Of a stretch of DNA of 8,850 nt, positions 6,853-8,850 are shown piece by piece. The stretch's first letter is position 1. Each line of letters starts with the position of its first letter. A program made the position numbers and the translations under genes. Origin of the DNA: Bryobacterales bacterium (lineage in GTDB: Bacteria; Cyanobacteriota; Vampirovibrionia; Obscuribacterales; Obscuribacteraceae); NCBI GenBank assembly GCA_903970295.1, contig CAJCHQ010001023.1, positions 1-8,850 on the forward strand, in the 5' to 3' direction. The notes under the pieces are model-generated. The model was not told the origin of the DNA, made no database searches, and saw nothing but the letters and a program-made list of their open reading frames with translations.

Positions 6853-6868
6853 GATTCTTTAGATAGGT
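6842..6868. repeat. Perfect inverted repeat, 12-bp arms with a 3-base centre
   Basis: ACCTATCTAAAG and its exact reverse complement CTTTAGATAGGT are separated by ATT, 33 bases past the ftsH stop and about 97 bases before the dehydrogenase start. The arms are AT-rich and no T-run follows on the minus strand, so it is a poor intrinsic terminator for ftsH. On the plus strand a few Ts follow, but no gene there needs ending. An operator overlapping the dehydrogenase promoter, or an mRNA-end stabilising hairpin for ftsH, are both possible. Confidence 0.7.
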
Positions 6869-6878
6869 TTAGGTTTGT

Positions 6879-6899
6879 TGCCACGGCTGCAAAGTGGCA
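6879..6899 (-). repeat. Weak hairpin just after ftsH
   Basis: TGCCAC and GTGGCA are 6-bp complementary arms around a 9-base loop, starting about two bases past the ftsH stop. There is no T-run, so it is not a standard terminator alone, but with the larger palindrome next to it may form the 3' end structure of the ftsH transcript. Confidence 0.35.
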
Positions 6900-6900
6900 G

Positions 6901-8850
6901 TCAGGCGAATTTAGGCTGCAAGCCCGATGGCGGCTCATCCGGACGCGACGGTGGTGCGGGCAATTTGTCTGGCTGTTCTTCGACAACGATTTTGCCGCCG
7001 TCGAATGTTGTGTAAGTAGGAGGCGGAGTGGTCGAGTCATCCGACATCGGAATATCTTCCACGATTCCCAGTTTGCGATTAACGTCAGCAATGATCTGAT
7101 CGACTTCCTTGCGATCGAGCGTTTCTTTCTCGAGCAAGACTTTGACGATTTCATCCATGTGCGGTCGATGCTTGATCAGCATTTCTTTGACGCGATCGTA
7201 TTGCTCGACGACAAAGCGCTTCACTTCTTCGTCGATGATGGTGGCGACCGTTTCGCCATAATCGCGCTCGTGTCCGAATTCACGGCCGAGGAAAACATGA
7301 TCGTGGCGCTTGCCGAAAGTCATCGGTCCCAGCCGATCGCTCATGCCAAACTCAGTCACCATGCGGCGAGCAAGCTTGGTGCATTTCTCGAGGTCATCTT
7401 GGGCACCGGTTGTGATTTCGCCATAAACGCATTCCTCAGCCACCCGACCGCCCAAGCCGACGCCGATCTGGTCGATCAGCTGCGAACGAGTCTGAGTGAG
7501 AATGTCTTCTTCCGGAAAGAACATGGTCAAACCCAGTGCAAATCCACGCGGGATGATGCTGACTTTGTGCAGAGGATGCGCGTTCTTGAGCAGCACGCAC
7601 ATCAGGGCGTGACCGACTTCGTGATACGCAGTCATCTCTTTTTCTTTGGGCTGAATCAAGCGTGATTTCTTCTCGGGACCGGCAATTACTTTATCGATTG
7701 CTAATTCGAGATCGCGCATTTCGATTTCGCGTTTGTCCATGCGTGCCGCAATCAAAGCAGCCTCGTTGATCAAATTGGAAAGATCGGCACCAGTGAAACC
7801 GGGTGTGCGCCTGGAAAGAATTTTCAACTCGACATCTTTGGCCAGCGGTTTGCCTTTTGAATGCACGTTGAGAATCTGCTCACGGCCGAGCACATCCGGA
7901 CGATCGATCACGACTTGGCGATCGAAACGGCCTGGTCTGAGCAAGGCAGAGTCGAGAATGTCAGGACGGTTAGTGGCAGCAATAACGATAATGCCAGTTG
8001 TGCCTTCGAAACCATCCATCTCAACCAACAACTGGTTCAAGGTCTGTTCGCGCTCGTCGTGTCCGCCACCAAGACCAGCGCCACGTTGGCGACCGACGGC
8101 GTCGATTTCATCAACGAAGACAATACAAGGAGCGTGCTTCTTAGCTTGATCGAATAAGTCGCGAACGCGCGAGGCACCGACGCCGACAAACATCTCGACG
8201 AAATCGGAGCCCGAGATGCTGAAGAACGGCACACCCGCCTCCCCGGCCACAGCTTTAGCCAACAACGTTTTGCCGGTGCCGGGGGCGCCGACTAGCAAGA
8301 CGCCACGCGGAATGCGGGCACCGAGGGCTTGAAATTTTTCGGGACTTTTCAAGAAGTCAACAATCTCTTGCAACTCTTGCTTGGCTTCATCGATGCCGGC
8401 GACATCCTGGAAAGTAACTTTGACCTTATTGTCAACCATCAGCTTGGCGCGACTGCGACCGAAGCTCATCGCCTGGTTTCCGCCCGACTGAGCACTGCGG
8501 AACATAAACAGGAAGGCAACCAACAACAAAACCGGCAAGAAGAATGAACTGAGCATCGAGAACCAGAATCCGGATTTATCGGGGTCTTTGACCTCGAGTT
8601 GTACGTGTGCGTCGTTGAGTTCCTTGATTAAGCCTTCTTTGGCTTCAGTCGGAACCACTACTGTGCGCTCGTGCTCACTGCCAATCATAGACACTTGAAT
8701 GACCGACTCGCCGTTGGTCATCACCACTTTTTTGATTTGCTCAGCCTTGCCACCGGCAATAAAATTCTGCAATTGCCAGTAAGTAAGCGGGTCGTCTTTT
8801 CGACTGATGCTGGTAAGAGAAAAAACGAATACGACCAGCACCAATAGTAA
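6901..8850 (-). CDS. ftsH: ATP-dependent zinc metalloprotease FtsH, extreme N-terminus beyond the right edge
   Basis: Membrane-anchored AAA+ protease that extracts and degrades damaged or unassembled membrane proteins and some cytosolic regulators as a hexamer. The frame is open to base 8850, so the start codon and a few residues are missing; the TTG at 8844 is internal. Counting from the edge, the first membrane helix is already in progress (residues 1-12). An external domain follows (about 18-95), then a second helix (about 95-118), and the AAA+ module with Walker A GAPGTGKT (189-196), pore motif MFVGVG, Walker B IVFVDEID (243-250) and second region of homology ending RPGRFDR. The peptidase has HEVGH (410-414), with the third zinc ligand an Asp in TTGAQDDL (about 486). 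Every catalytic residue is present. The last 45 residues form a Pro-rich, acidic, probably disordered tail. Hairpins follow the stop. Confidence 0.97.
   Translation of the reverse strand, partial: LLLVLVVFVFSLTSISRKDDPLTYWQLQNFIAGGKAEQIKKVVMTNGESVIQVSMIGSEHERTVVVPTEAKEGLIKELNDAHVQLEVKDPDKSGFWFSMLSSFFLPVLLLVAFLFMFRSAQSGGNQAMSFGRSRAKLMVDNKVKVTFQDVAGIDEAKQELQEIVDFLKSPEKFQALGARIPRGVLLVGAPGTGKTLLAKAVAGEAGVPFFSISGSDFVEMFVGVGASRVRDLFDQAKKHAPCIVFVDEIDAVGRQRGAGLGGGHDEREQTLNQLLVEMDGFEGTTGIIVIAATNRPDILDSALLRPGRFDRQVVIDRPDVLGREQILNVHSKGKPLAKDVELKILSRRTPGFTGADLSNLINEAALIAARMDKREIEMRDLELAIDKVIAGPEKKSRLIQPKEKEMTAYHEVGHALMCVLLKNAHPLHKVSIIPRGFALGLTMFFPEEDILTQTRSQLIDQIGVGLGGRVAEECVYGEITTGAQDDLEKCTKLARRMVTEFGMSDRLGPMTFGKRHDHVFLGREFGHERDYGETVATIIDEEVKRFVVEQYDRVKEMLIKHRPHMDEIVKVLLEKETLDRKEVDQIIADVNRKLGIVEDIPMSDDSTTPPPTYTTFDGGKIVVEEQPDKLPAPPSRPDEPPSGLQPKFA

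Noticed and set aside
8842..8844. TTG as the start of FtsH
   Set aside because: The frame stays open to the window edge, and the first membrane helix is already under way, so the true start lies outside.
1..8850. CRISPR array, tRNA, rRNA, insertion sequence or defence island
   Set aside because: No spaced direct repeats, cloverleaf, rRNA-like sequence, transposase or terminal repeats were seen by eye. All five genes belong to recognised families.

Overview
The window holds five protein-coding genes, all on the minus strand, so transcription runs right to left: ftsH (5' end cut by the right edge), an aldehyde dehydrogenase, a large HAD/GH65 sugar-phosphorylase fusion, a small low-affinity iron permease family protein, and an exported TPR protein (3' end cut by the left edge). 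I see no plus-strand gene. The many open frames there lie antisense to conserved genes and are shadows.

The organism is bacterial. Base composition looks close to balanced or slightly GC-rich, GTG starts are used, and there are clear Shine-Dalgarno sites. The hexamer CGATCG occurs about 15 times by hand count, against roughly two expected, and one copy is a full GCGATCGC, the cyanobacterial HIP1 octamer. Together with the FtsH type and the TPR protein this could suit a lineage in or near the cyanobacterial phylum, for instance non-photosynthetic Vampirovibrionia. That is a weak inference. The HAD and GH65 halves resemble, from memory, the adjacent mycobacterial genes Rv3400 and Rv3401.

Layout: 8850-6901 ftsH; 6900-6746 a spacer with two inverted repeats, one a perfect 12-bp-arm palindrome beside a candidate promoter; 6745-5246 aldehyde dehydrogenase from a GTG with a strong ribosome site; 5217-5186 a convincing intrinsic terminator; 5066-1521 the HAD-GH65 fusion; 1443-1015 iron permease family protein; 1014-826 a spacer with two short palindromes; 825-1 the TPR protein.

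Functionally this looks like housekeeping plus accessory metabolism rather than one dedicated system. FtsH does membrane protein quality control. The dehydrogenase oxidises an unknown aldehyde with NAD+. The fusion probably splits an alpha-glucoside such as trehalose or maltose with phosphate and turns the released beta-glucose 1-phosphate into glucose 6-phosphate. The terminator separates the dehydrogenase from the fusion. The fusion and the iron permease gene are close enough to share a transcript. I found no defence system, mobile element, CRISPR array or RNA gene.
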